Below, one piece after another: positions 1-7,291 of a stretch of DNA of 25,009 nucleotides. The notes beneath the pieces are model-generated. The model made no database searches and was not told where the DNA came from. It was given only the letters and a program-made list of their open reading frames with translations. Where the stretch lies: positions 1 to 25,009 of IMG/VR virus record IMGVR_UViG_3300044985_000354; one strand, 5' to 3'. The position numbers and the translations under genes are program-made. How positions within the stretch are numbered: position 1 is the stretch's first letter; each line of letters begins with the position of its first letter. The stretch is from a virus.

Positions 1-152
1 ATGTACTTGTCGCCTACCGTGTTGATGACAGCGCCAAACGTCTCAACCACACCCCTGTCGAAGCTCGTCAACCATATGTCCGCATTACGCTCGTTGGTCT
101 CAGAGAGGACACGCGGTGTCGCTTCAGCGAATAGATCATCTAAGACCGTCAT
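1..152 (-). CDS. Partial CDS cut by left window edge, unknown function
   Basis: An open frame runs from an ATG at 152 to the window edge without a stop. It gives about 50 residues beginning MTVLDDLFAEATPRV. It starts 7 bases after the stop of the preceding gene, and an AGGG-containing stretch overlaps that stop codon and could act as a ribosome binding site. I do not recognise the family from this fragment. Its position after the connector and neck genes fits a tail-completion or tail protein, but that is inference from gene order only. Confidence 0.6.
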   Translation of the reverse strand, partial: MTVLDDLFAEATPRVLSETNERNADIWLTSFDRGVVETFGAVINTVGDKY

Positions 153-159
153 AACGCCA

Positions 160-999
160 CTACCCTAGCCGCTTTTGGAATCCAGAGTACTTCCGCGCCT
201 CGCCTGCGCCTACCTTGTCCATCTTGGCTGGCCAGCGTTTCCAGCGCTTCGAATTAGGCTTCGTTGCAGCTTCCATAATGACCTTGTGTTTGAAGGGCAT
301 CCGCTTCATCGCAGAGCCACGCAGAGCCCTGATGGCCTTGCGCCACACCGGCTTCGCACGCTTGCCCTGGCCGCCGAATTCAAGCTCTAGCGCCTGCATG
401 CCCACGTCCGGGATGGCCTTTCCCTTCCTCCCAGGATGCCCAGGGTCTCCGACCTTCTTCTTCTTGATCTTCCGACCCATCTCCCTGAGCTGCGCCCGGA
501 TCCCTGCAAGCTCGTTCTTCTTGCTCTTCGCCACCTGGTCGACCTCCTTCTTCGAGGTCTTGCGCTGTACAACCACCGCCTCCTTCTTGTTCGGCCAGAA
601 GGGAATCGTGTCAGCGGTCCACGGGCTTGTGTCCTCAAGGAGCTTGATTGCAGGGTCCGGCCTAACAAGCCTCTTCTTCGCCGTCACAAAGACCAAGGTC
701 TTGCCGATGTCTAGCTTCTTGACACGGCGACCCTTGACCGGGGCATGCACAGAGAAGCCGCCCTGGGAGCCCTTCTTCATGCCCCCGATCTCGCTGATCT
801 TCAGGGCCTTCCTTAGGTCCTTGTAGGCCGCGCCGCTCGGGATGCCTGCGAGGACCTGGTCAAAGGCCTCCTTGGCTGCCGCGTAGGACACCATTCTGTG
901 CATGGCCTTGAAGCGGTCTTCCAGCTCCTCGGTAACCATGCGCCAGTTGTTGCGGTCCTTGTTGGTCTGGGTGATGTCAATGAACGACCCCTTGGCCAT
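160..999 (-). CDS. Basic protein with HK97 gp10-like C-terminal motif; putative tail-completion/connector protein
   Basis: This 279-aa protein is strongly basic, with Lys/Arg runs near residues 145-195. Residues about 200-226 (MQALELEFGG, then a KPVWRKAIRAL segment) resemble the signature of HK97 gp10-like tail-completion proteins, where a Glu-Phe-Gly turn is followed by a Pro and an aromatic- and Arg-rich helix. The first 50 residues look helical. The ATG at 999 is preceded by GGGGGTGAGCA, an acceptable ribosome binding site. It follows the neck genes and the zinc-ribbon gene and precedes a gene running off the window, so a role in closing the head-tail junction fits. The family call rests on a short motif. 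It is longer than typical gp10 proteins, so the N-terminal half may be a separate domain. Confidence 0.5.
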   Translation of the reverse strand: MAKGSFIDITQTNKDRNNWRMVTEELEDRFKAMHRMVSYAAAKEAFDQVLAGIPSGAAYKDLRKALKISEIGGMKKGSQGGFSVHAPVKGRRVKKLDIGKTLVFVTAKKRLVRPDPAIKLLEDTSPWTADTIPFWPNKKEAVVVQRKTSKKEVDQVAKSKKNELAGIRAQLREMGRKIKKKKVGDPGHPGRKGKAIPDVGMQALELEFGGQGKRAKPVWRKAIRALRGSAMKRMPFKHKVIMEAATKPNSKRWKRWPAKMDKVGAGEARKYSGFQKRLG

Positions 1000-1002
1000 T
1001 GC

Positions 1003-1419
1003 TCACCCCCTGAGTCTCAATATTCCGCTCGTGTCTGGGAGCGAGTCCTCGTCAACCACCTCTTCGCCGTCCCTGGAAATGAGAACAACGCTGGCCGCGC
1101 GTTTGTTGGTCGGCTTCAGCTTCTTCACGAAGCTGACGTGAGGCTCACACAGACCAACCACCCGAACGTGGTTGTCCACCCTGACCGCGTGCGTAGCCTC
1201 GTTACCGCAGACGAAGCAGAACTTGTCGAACCTCGTCATCGGGCCCTTGTATTCATGGAAGACGTCACCAGCTATTGGCGAACCGCAGCCCTCCACCGCC
1301 AGGCATGTATCGCCGGGAATGTCCCGGTCTCTCGCCTCGTGGTACCTCTCACACGTAGCGCAGACTATGCTCAGTCCGCGACCCGCAGCGATGGCGATAC
1401 GTGTAGCGTCTATCGCCAC
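1003..1419 (-). CDS. Zinc-ribbon-like protein, unknown function
   Basis: This 138-aa protein has two clusters of metal-ligand residues. The first is Cys20-x2-Cys23 with Cys39 and Cys45. The second is Cys68-x2-Cys71 with His77, Cys91 and His94. The pattern suggests two structural zinc sites. The GTG start at 1419 shares bases with the TAG stop of the 772-aa gene (TAGTG), which implies translational coupling. The C-terminal 40 residues have mixed charge and no recognisable domain. It lies between a large putative virion protein and the gp10-like gene, so it is co-expressed with structural genes, but I cannot assign a role. It could be a small structural protein stabilised by zinc or a nucleic-acid-binding accessory protein. 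Confidence 0.6.
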   Translation of the reverse strand: MAIDATRIAIAAGRGLSIVCATCERYHEARDRDIPGDTCLAVEGCGSPIAGDVFHEYKGPMTRFDKFCFVCGNEATHAVRVDNHVRVVGLCEPHVSFVKKLKPTNKRAASVVLISRDGEEVVDEDSLPDTSGILRLRG

Positions 1420-3737
1420 TAGCTGTACCGCACCTTCTCCCGGTGCAAGTCACGATACGTGTTCAGGAACATGCCCTCCGCAGGAACTTCGGCCCTGTCG
1501 GCGGCGTCCTTCATGTCACGCAGCATGCCCTCGATCTCTTTCAGACGAGACTCGCGCTGCTTTGCCCTCTCGGCGGGGTCAGAGAACATGCGAACCTGCT
1601 GGACCTCGGAGCCGCTCTTTGGAGCCAGAACTCCAGCCGGATACGGGGTGCCGTAGGCCTTGGCCAGCTCCGGGCCCTCCTTGGGATCCCCCGCAGGACC
1701 GTAGACCGTCTTCCCGAGTTCTGGGTAGGACTCACGCACATAGCCTTCTACGGTTGAGCCCGCAGCCTGGAGTGCTGTAGCCGCCCAGAAGATCGTCTTC
1801 GGAACCGTGTCCTCCTCCAGCCCGACCCGAGCCAGGGAGATGAACGACGACCTGTCGAGACCTTTGGGGATGCGTCCACGCGAAGCCACCTCGCTCCACT
1901 CGCGGCGGAACTCCGACGTGCTTTCGCTCATGGACCGAACCAGCGGTAGAAGGTCTTCTCCGGGGATCATCAGGAGGCTGGCGATTCGGGTCACGTCCTC
2001 CCACTCCAGCTGAGCAAGACACTCAAGGACGATCTCGTCCGCGATGTCCCCGCCTCTGAGGGTTTCGATAACCGTGGCCGGTGAGCGCGGCGGCTCTGGC
2101 CCGGGATCCTGGGGTTCCCCCGTCAGGACCTGGGACACCTCAGTCAGAAGAGGTCCGCTTCGTGTGGGCACAAACGAGTCCGTATGGAGCCCCGTCCGTC
2201 GACCAGCCGTCGAGGGCTCTTTCTTCTCTGCGCCCTCTTTGTCCTTGTTCATCTGGTGGGTTGCGCCAGGCAAATGCTTCTCGCCCGCCGACTTGAACCC
2301 TGCCTTGACCTTGTTGTAGGCCTTTCCGGCCCACTTGCCGACCTTGTGCAAAATGCCTGGCTTCTCGGGGCCACTCTGCGCGCTCGCCTTGCTGCCAGAC
2401 GATGCCTTCCCACCCCCGGATGTCGCTCCGTCGCCAGAGGCTGCTCCCTTGGGCTTACCCATGGCTCCACGAACGGCGCCGCCTACGGCTGCACCGGCAA
2501 CATGGCCCACGGTCTTGGCGGCAAGACTTGCTGCGCCGACATGCGCCTGGCCCACCTTCTTGGCGCCCCATGCGAGGGCTGATCCCACCTTCTTGGCGCC
2601 GCCCTTGAGGGAACCGCCCTTGGTGATTTCCTTGCCGCCAATATCTCTCGCCGTCCTGGCGACGCCCATCATCTTCTTGCCCGCCCGAGCCAATGCGCCG
2701 GGTCCAGCCTTCTTCTCAGCCTTCTTGGCTGCGTGCTCAGCCGATCCTGCGTCAGCGGCCTTCTGGTAGCTGGCCGACGTTTTTGCGTCCTTGGCCTTCT
2801 TCCTCTGCGCCTGCCTGTCCTTGAGTGCACCCAGCTTTGCGGACCTCACGGCGGGACTGTGCTGCTGCATGCCGCCCTTGCCTGTACGCATCGACGCGGC
2901 GCGCTTCTGAGCGAGGGGGTCCTCTGCCTGGCTGCCCATCCGGTCCTTGGCCGCCTTTTTCATTTGAGATCGATCAGAGACGGGCTTGCTCCTCTGTTTC
3001 GCCATCCCCGCCTTCCGGGCCGCCGCTTTCGCGGTAGCGGCCCAGCTGGTGTCTGGCTTGATGTCCGGGATACTCATCGCTTCTACGAGGTCCCGAACGT
3101 GCTCCGGCATGAATCTCAGCCGGTGAGGAAGGAGCATCCCGTCGATGACCGACTCGGCTAGGCCATCAGGACCCTCCAGCGCCAACTTCTCAAGCGCCTC
3201 CAGGTTCTCTGGGCCAGCCCATTCGCAGAACTCATGGATATTCTTGATGCTCTCGACCGATTCCTCGGACAAGAGAGCGATCACCGCCTCGTCCATCGGG
3301 TCCGCCGCCTCATTGAAGGCCTCCTGGAACGCCTCCTGAAGCATCTCCTCTTCGGTGAGTATTTCCGGTCCTTTGTCGATGAACGGAGCGGGGTAGCTCT
3401 CGTCCATGACGTGGCTCAGCTCCTCAACGAGACTGCTGGAGCGTCGGAGGAGGGACTCGTCGAACGTTGGGGTCACGCCGTAGACATTCCTCAGAACCAT
3501 TGCGACATCGGGGGCTAGTCCAGCCGACAAACCCTTCATTTCCAGGAAGGCGATGATGTCCTTCTTGGAGATGGTCTGGTTCTTCTGCAGCTCGTTCTCT
3601 TTGACGATCTGCATAGCAATCTGATCCGGAATGTAGTGCGTTCCAGGAGAGGTTTGACCGGACGGATCGAACTGGCTTACGCCTGGTCGTCCGAGAAACA
3701 CTGCCTGGCCGGGGCCATTTACCATCCAAGTAGTCAT
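1419..3737 (-). CDS. Large putative virion protein with histone-like Lys/Ala/Gly centre
   Basis: This 772-aa protein starts at ATG 3737, which has GGAGA five bases upstream. An in-frame ATG at 3749 lies directly after the previous stop with GGAGG too far away (15 bases), so I prefer the internal start. There are three regions. An acidic, helical N-terminal part spans about residues 1-230 and is rich in Glu (for example TEEEMLQEAFQEAFNEA). A basic low-complexity centre spans about 230-510 and is rich in Lys, Ala, Gly and Ser, with repeated AKKVG/AKK units and a hydrophobic Ala/Gly stretch near 400-425. An ordered-looking C-terminal part spans about 550-772. The centre resembles histone H1-type tails in composition. 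It follows the neck genes, so a virion location is likely. It might bind packaged DNA or be an ejected protein; neither is shown. Confidence 0.6.
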   Translation of the reverse strand: MTTWMVNGPGQAVFLGRPGVSQFDPSGQTSPGTHYIPDQIAMQIVKENELQKNQTISKKDIIAFLEMKGLSAGLAPDVAMVLRNVYGVTPTFDESLLRRSSSLVEELSHVMDESYPAPFIDKGPEILTEEEMLQEAFQEAFNEAADPMDEAVIALLSEESVESIKNIHEFCEWAGPENLEALEKLALEGPDGLAESVIDGMLLPHRLRFMPEHVRDLVEAMSIPDIKPDTSWAATAKAAARKAGMAKQRSKPVSDRSQMKKAAKDRMGSQAEDPLAQKRAASMRTGKGGMQQHSPAVRSAKLGALKDRQAQRKKAKDAKTSASYQKAADAGSAEHAAKKAEKKAGPGALARAGKKMMGVARTARDIGGKEITKGGSLKGGAKKVGSALAWGAKKVGQAHVGAASLAAKTVGHVAGAAVGGAVRGAMGKPKGAASGDGATSGGGKASSGSKASAQSGPEKPGILHKVGKWAGKAYNKVKAGFKSAGEKHLPGATHQMNKDKEGAEKKEPSTAGRRTGLHTDSFVPTRSGPLLTEVSQVLTGEPQDPGPEPPRSPATVIETLRGGDIADEIVLECLAQLEWEDVTRIASLLMIPGEDLLPLVRSMSESTSEFRREWSEVASRGRIPKGLDRSSFISLARVGLEEDTVPKTIFWAATALQAAGSTVEGYVRESYPELGKTVYGPAGDPKEGPELAKAYGTPYPAGVLAPKSGSEVQQVRMFSDPAERAKQRESRLKEIEGMLRDMKDAADRAEVPAEGMFLNTYRDLHREKVRYS

Positions 3738-3749
3738 AACGCTCTCCAT

Positions 3750-4253
3750 CTATGGAGGAGTAATCCTCCGCTCGGCGCCGAACTGACTACGACGCTTGAG
3801 GCTCAACCGAAACTGCGTGAACGTGGGCGAATCATTGATGTGCCCATCGTGCTTAGCCTTGATAACATCAAAGAACATACCCTTTCCCATGGACCATTTG
3901 TCATGGTACGGGGTCCGCCACATCTCAATGATATCCGCTTCAGACGGGTAGGGGGCATTGGCTGCATCCAGGTGCGCCCTGCTGATGACCACCTGGGCGT
4001 CCCACTGGCGCCCGAAGCCCACCTCCTCTGCCAGAGGCTCATACTCTGGGTACTGAATCAGGGCCATGATGCGAATGGGTCCAGCGAAGTCTCGCTCTGT
4101 GGGCTCGCCATAGAGGGGGTCAACCTTGGAACGATTCTGGGGGCTGTCGACGTCGTAGCCGTAGTAGTTGATCTCCGAACCGGCCAGGTCAATCATGTCC
4201 TGGTTGATGCAGTCGAAGAGAGCAACTTCGCTATCGTCTAGAACCTTACCCAT
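3750..4253 (-). CDS. Putative neck / head-tail connector protein
   Basis: This 167-aa protein has an N-terminal stretch with YYGYDVD followed by DPLYGEP at residues 45-51. A Asp-Pro-Leu-Tyr-Gly-Glu motif of this kind recurs, to my recollection, in neck or connector proteins of T4-like and related myoviruses. The C-terminal half contains SRAHLDA and SEADIIEMW segments that look like an alternating strand/helix domain. It starts two bases after the stop of the gp13-like gene without an evident ribosome binding site, consistent with re-initiation by ribosomes finishing the upstream gene. The pairing with a gp13-like protein parallels T4, where gp13 and gp14 form the neck, so a gp14-like role is possible but not shown by sequence alone. 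Confidence 0.6.
   Translation of the reverse strand: MGKVLDDSEVALFDCINQDMIDLAGSEINYYGYDVDSPQNRSKVDPLYGEPTERDFAGPIRIMALIQYPEYEPLAEEVGFGRQWDAQVVISRAHLDAANAPYPSEADIIEMWRTPYHDKWSMGKGMFFDVIKAKHDGHINDSPTFTQFRLSLKRRSQFGAERRITPP
3754..3769 (-). other. Inverted repeat at the end of the neck gene, carrying a GGAGG
   Basis: On the minus strand GGAGGATTACTCCTCC can fold as a 6-bp stem with a 4-base loop. It covers the last codons of the 167-aa neck gene, 16 bases before the start I prefer for the next gene. The stem hides a Shine-Dalgarno-like GGAGG, leaving the closer GGAGA as the available site. A regulatory role is inferred only. Confidence 0.35.
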
Positions 4254-4255
4254 GG

Positions 4256-4990
4256 CTACGCAGCGAAGAACGGCATCGGCATCGCGCTACCGTAGATCTC
4301 CTCCTCCAACTTCTCTATCTCTGCCTTCGACTGGGCCATCAAGGTGTCACCGTTGAGGCTCACCTGGCCCTGTGCGGTCGGCCAGGTGGAATATTTACTG
4401 TAGATCATCCCAAGGTCCTGTTTGGCCCACGCCAGGGCATAGCGCCTCAGCAGGTTGTGGTCACGCTCGGGCAGCTGCTCAATCGTGTTGCAGGTGCTCT
4501 TGTACTCAATGAACGCCTTGCCGCCGCCCTTAGGATTGGGCAACAGCATCAAGATGTTCTTGTGAGGAAAGTAGAACCAGTTCCTCTCAGCGTTCAGCAT
4601 CCGCTTCGCCATCTCGACGTACTGGATGGACTGGAGGAACGAGCTGTACAGACCCACCGAACTGGGCGCAGCAAATGCGTTGTATGGAATCTTCTCGTCC
4701 GCAATGATGTGCGGCGCAAAGATGAGCGAGATGTCTAGCGGAGAGACCTGAAACGACACGTCGATGACTGCATCGCAGTCCTCAGGCATCGTGTATTCAA
4801 CCTGTCCCGCGAACAGATCGATAGTGAGATCGCGGTCAACGCCTTTTTTGGCAGCGAACCAGCTCTTCGCCTCTTCAACAGCGTCGTCGATATGAAGCTC
4901 GTCGAGACAAACCTTAGCTATCGGAGCGCCTAGCCTTCGAAGTATCCACTTCTTCAGCTCCGGCTCCGTCATTAGACGTGTCGCTGCCAT
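4256..4990 (-). CDS. Neck protein, T4 gp13-like
   Basis: This 244-aa protein begins with a helical segment containing LKKWILRRLGAP, then acidic residues and IDDAVEEAKSWF (residues about 11-45). This pattern of RRLGAP followed by an Ile-Asp-Asp-x-Ile/Val-x-x-Ala helix is characteristic of T4 gp13-like neck proteins. In T4, gp13 assembles on the portal after DNA packaging. The middle is strand-rich (QVEYTMPEDC, AFIEYKST), and a C-terminal helix ends EIEKLEEEIYG. The ATG at 4990 has AAGGTGA just upstream. It overlaps the preceding gene by 77 bases in a different frame; an in-frame stop TGA directly precedes GCG-ATG, so this start, or the ATG at 4972, is required. Confidence 0.75.
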   Translation of the reverse strand: MAATRLMTEPELKKWILRRLGAPIAKVCLDELHIDDAVEEAKSWFAAKKGVDRDLTIDLFAGQVEYTMPEDCDAVIDVSFQVSPLDISLIFAPHIIADEKIPYNAFAAPSSVGLYSSFLQSIQYVEMAKRMLNAERNWFYFPHKNILMLLPNPKGGGKAFIEYKSTCNTIEQLPERDHNLLRRYALAWAKQDLGMIYSKYSTWPTAQGQVSLNGDTLMAQSKAEIEKLEEEIYGSAMPMPFFAA

Positions 4991-5345
4991 CGCTCACCTT
5001 CTTTTTTTTGCCGTTCTTCTTCTTCTTCTTCTTGGCAGCGGACCGAGCCGAGTCGGCCACAGTTGCTGGTTTCTCGTCGGTAGAGCTGGCAGCCGCGATC
5101 TTAGCCATGTCACTGACCGTCTTCTTCGGCGGTGGCGGCAGCTTTACAGCCTGCTTCAGCTCCTCGGGAGACTCCTGCGTGTCCGGTGTAGCGACGGCGC
5201 CGGTCTCGGCAACGAAGCCCAGGGCCACAAGCGGTGACCAATCGTTCGCGTCATCGTTCTCAACGACTTCACCCTCACCAAGGAACCGACCAGACTGGTC
5301 TGGGTACGGAACGGGGCCACAGTTGTCGACCTTGCGGTATGCCAT
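4914..5345 (-). CDS. Small lysine-tract protein, probably disordered, unknown function
   Basis: This 143-aa protein has an N-terminal domain of about 55 residues (MAYRKVDNCGPVPYPDQ, then DANDWSPLVALGFV). It looks like a short fold in which a position-dependent value is given. A disordered tail follows, with a Pro run and a lysine tract (AAKKKKKKNGKKKK) near residues 103-117. The start ATG at 5345 shares its A with the upstream TGA (TGATG), and GGAGG lies seven bases upstream. Its last 26 codons overlap the gp13-like gene. Similar short proteins with a folded head and charged tail often follow capsid genes in tailed phages, but I recognise no family. Confidence 0.6.
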   Translation of the reverse strand: MAYRKVDNCGPVPYPDQSGRFLGEGEVVENDDANDWSPLVALGFVAETGAVATPDTQESPEELKQAVKLPPPPKKTVSDMAKIAAASSTDEKPATVADSARSAAKKKKKKNGKKKKVSDGSDTSNDGAGAEEVDTSKARRSDS

Positions 5346-5662
5346 CAGTATTCCTCCGTATCGAGCAATGCGAGATCGACTTCTAGTTGCTTCAGTCGGT
5401 CGTTCGCTTCGCGGGCGGTGTCTCTGACCTCTTGAAGGCTGGCGCTCATCCTGTCTGCCATCTTCGAGATGTTCACGACTGCTTCTTTTTGCCGAGCAAT
5501 TGACTCGGCCACTGACTCTGCGTGCTTGCCGTTGGCTCCGTTTGAAGGAGCGGCTCCGTTTGAAGGAACAGCTCCACTTGACGGGGTATCGGCATCCGAA
5601 GAAGTTCCTTCTCCGATACCCAGCATTTCCATCTCTCTAATTACATCAGCTGGAGCAGCCAT
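5345..5662 (-). CDS. Small coiled-coil protein downstream of the capsid gene
   Basis: This 105-aa protein starts MAAPADVIREMEML at ATG 5662, supported by GGAGG four bases upstream; the longer in-frame option at 5686 lacks support. Residues about 18-45 are a low-complexity linker with an imperfect repeat (SGAVPSNGAAPSNGANG). Residues about 48-100 form a predicted coiled coil (SARQ-like helix, then SASLQEVRDTAREANDRLKQL). It is the first gene after the capsid terminator and its stop overlaps the next start. The family is not recognised. A small accessory virion or assembly protein is the likeliest class. Confidence 0.6.
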   Translation of the reverse strand: MAAPADVIREMEMLGIGEGTSSDADTPSSGAVPSNGAAPSNGANGKHAESVAESIARQKEAVVNISKMADRMSASLQEVRDTAREANDRLKQLEVDLALLDTEEY

Positions 5663-5680
5663 AACACCTCCACGACAACG

Positions 5681-5707
5681 TCTCAAAAACTACCACAGTT
5701 GTTGAGA
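5681..5707 (-). promoter_or_regulatory. 11-bp near-perfect inverted repeat upstream of the post-capsid genes
   Basis: TCTCAAAAACT at 5681-5691 pairs with AGTTGTTGAGA at 5697-5707 with one mismatch and a five-base spacer. It lies between the capsid terminator and the ribosome binding site of the next gene and has no U-run after it. It could be an operator or a 5' leader stem-loop. I cannot identify a sigma70-type promoter around it with confidence. Confidence 0.4.
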
Positions 5708-5731
5708 TAACACTACCAACCCAACGGAACC

Positions 5732-5767
5732 TAAAAAGAAAGCCCGGAGGTGTTAACCCCCGGGCTT
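5732..5767 (-). terminator. Rho-independent terminator after the major capsid gene
   Basis: Read on the minus strand, AAGCCCGG pairs with CCGGGCTT (5760-5767 with 5740-5747). Two more G-C pairs lie inside the stem after one mismatch, and the loop is TTAACA. The stem is followed by TTTCTTTTTAG, a classic U-tract. It begins 26 bases after the capsid stop codon and should separate capsid transcription from the neck genes below. Confidence 0.9.
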
Positions 5768-5792
5768 CCATTCACTTACTCAGCCTATCGGC

Positions 5793-7271
5793 TTACAGGC
5801 CGGTGAAGGTTACCCGCCCGTAGTACTCGCTACGGAGAACCTTCTTGCCGTACCTGGTCCTCAGTCCCTTGCGGAAGCTGAAGTCGGCCGGGTCGAGGAA
5901 CGTGGGAGTGACCTGCAGCGGGATGTATGGAGCCCACACATATCCGGCATCCAGGAAGCTCGCGCCCTTGAGACCGACGAGCATCTTGTCGGCCTCGAAG
6001 AACGGATCTTCGTAGACGACCCACTTGTTCATCAAGGTGCCGACCTTGTAGATACCGAACTGACCGTGCTGGGTCAGCGGGCGCGGCATGTCTGCCGGGC
6101 CGTAAGGGCTTGCGCCGCCCGATACCCACAGGGGCCTGAAGTCACCGTGCGTGGTGAGCTGCGCGATCCTCGCCGAGATCTCCGGAGAGGTCACGAGGAA
6201 GTTCGCGGGCGCACGCAGGGTGTCCTTGTGGATGAAGTTCGAGATCTTGCTGATGGTCGTGATCATCGACCGGAGGTGGTCGATCTCACTGATACCAGCT
6301 GGCGGAGCCAGGGAGAACGTGTCCGTTCGGCCGGTGGCCGAGGTCACGAACAGATCGTTGATGATCTCGCGGTCGATTTCGAGCGCGATCTCCTGGGCGA
6401 TTCCCGAGACCAACTCGGTCTCAGCGTCCAGGCCGTGGAAGGCCCGAAGGTCCTCTGCGGCTTCCGACGACCAAAGAGCCTTGAGGCGACGCGGGATCGC
6501 TTCGATGGGCTGCTTGGTGATGTCCAGGTTGACCTGGGGGATCTTGGTGTTCAGCTCGCCGTCGTAGAAGTACCGAGCCGTGATGGAGTTGCCGGTATCC
6601 GGAATGTCGGTGAACTTGAACGCGGTGACCGCGCCCGAGCCATAGTTGATAGCGCCAGCGCTGACTGCGCCAGTGAAACCACCAGAACCGTCGTCGGTCG
6701 CCGTCTGCTGGATGGCGCCAGTGGCGTCAATGTCCAGAAGCTGAACCGAGAAGCCCAGTGCCGCATTGAGCGGCCGGACAGGGGTCCACGCCAGCACTGC
6801 GGTCATCGCAGCACCACCGCCACCGAAGTTGGTGCCGTCGCCCGTTGCGAGGGCTTCGTCACGAACGAACTCCGAGGAGTAGTCGCGGTCGAAGTCGCGC
6901 GGGAAGATGGCTCCGGCCTGGGTCGCACCCTTGGTCGAGCCGTACTTGTAATCGAAGAAGAAGACCGCGCCAACGGGAGCCGTCATAGGCTGCACCGACA
7001 CAATCTCATTCGCGATGAGGTTCGGGAACACCCGGCGCAAAACCGGGAAGATGAATTTGGTGAAGGAACCGACGTTGATCGTCTTGGTCTCTTCCTCCAA
7101 ACCCTGGAGCCACTGCGACTCGTTCTCCATCAGCATGGCTGTTACGCCACGCGTGTATGGATTCTCGATTCCTTCGAGAAGCTCGCCCCATTTGCCGATC
7201 AGCTGCTGGATATACCCCTTGTCAGCAATCGACCGACGGGATTCGCTCAACATCATTTGTCTCGCCTGCAT
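5793..7271 (-). CDS. Major capsid protein, T4 gp23-like
   Basis: This 492-aa protein follows the protease-scaffold gene and precedes a strong terminator, the expected place for the major capsid protein. The N-terminal region (about 1-60) is a helical delta-like domain. The segment from GSFTKFIFPVLRRVFPNLIANEIVSVQPM (68-96) onward is typical of gp23-type HK97-fold capsid proteins, as are KALWSSEAAEDLRAFHGLDAETEL (264-287) and the C-terminal segments with KVGTLMNKWVVYEDPFF and GYVWAPYIPL. Residues about 145-240 form an inserted Ig-like beta domain. ATG 7271 has AAGGA seven bases upstream. The T4 family matures by protease cleavage after a hydrophobic-x-Glu site; LEE at 58-60 is a candidate here. 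Confidence 0.92.
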   Translation of the reverse strand: MQARQMMLSESRRSIADKGYIQQLIGKWGELLEGIENPYTRGVTAMLMENESQWLQGLEEETKTINVGSFTKFIFPVLRRVFPNLIANEIVSVQPMTAPVGAVFFFDYKYGSTKGATQAGAIFPRDFDRDYSSEFVRDEALATGDGTNFGGGGAAMTAVLAWTPVRPLNAALGFSVQLLDIDATGAIQQTATDDGSGGFTGAVSAGAINYGSGAVTAFKFTDIPDTGNSITARYFYDGELNTKIPQVNLDITKQPIEAIPRRLKALWSSEAAEDLRAFHGLDAETELVSGIAQEIALEIDREIINDLFVTSATGRTDTFSLAPPAGISEIDHLRSMITTISKISNFIHKDTLRAPANFLVTSPEISARIAQLTTHGDFRPLWVSGGASPYGPADMPRPLTQHGQFGIYKVGTLMNKWVVYEDPFFEADKMLVGLKGASFLDAGYVWAPYIPLQVTPTFLDPADFSFRKGLRTRYGKKVLRSEYYGRVTFTGL

Positions 7272-7291
7272 GATAAAATCCTTCCGTGTCC

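Noticed and set aside
4998-5010. Slippery A-AAA-AAG sequence in frame within the lysine tract, suggesting programmed frameshift into the neck gene
   Set aside because: A -1 shift reaches a stop after about ten codons, and the neck frame has a TGA directly before its GCG-ATG, so no fusion protein would form. The tract is more simply explained by lysine codons.
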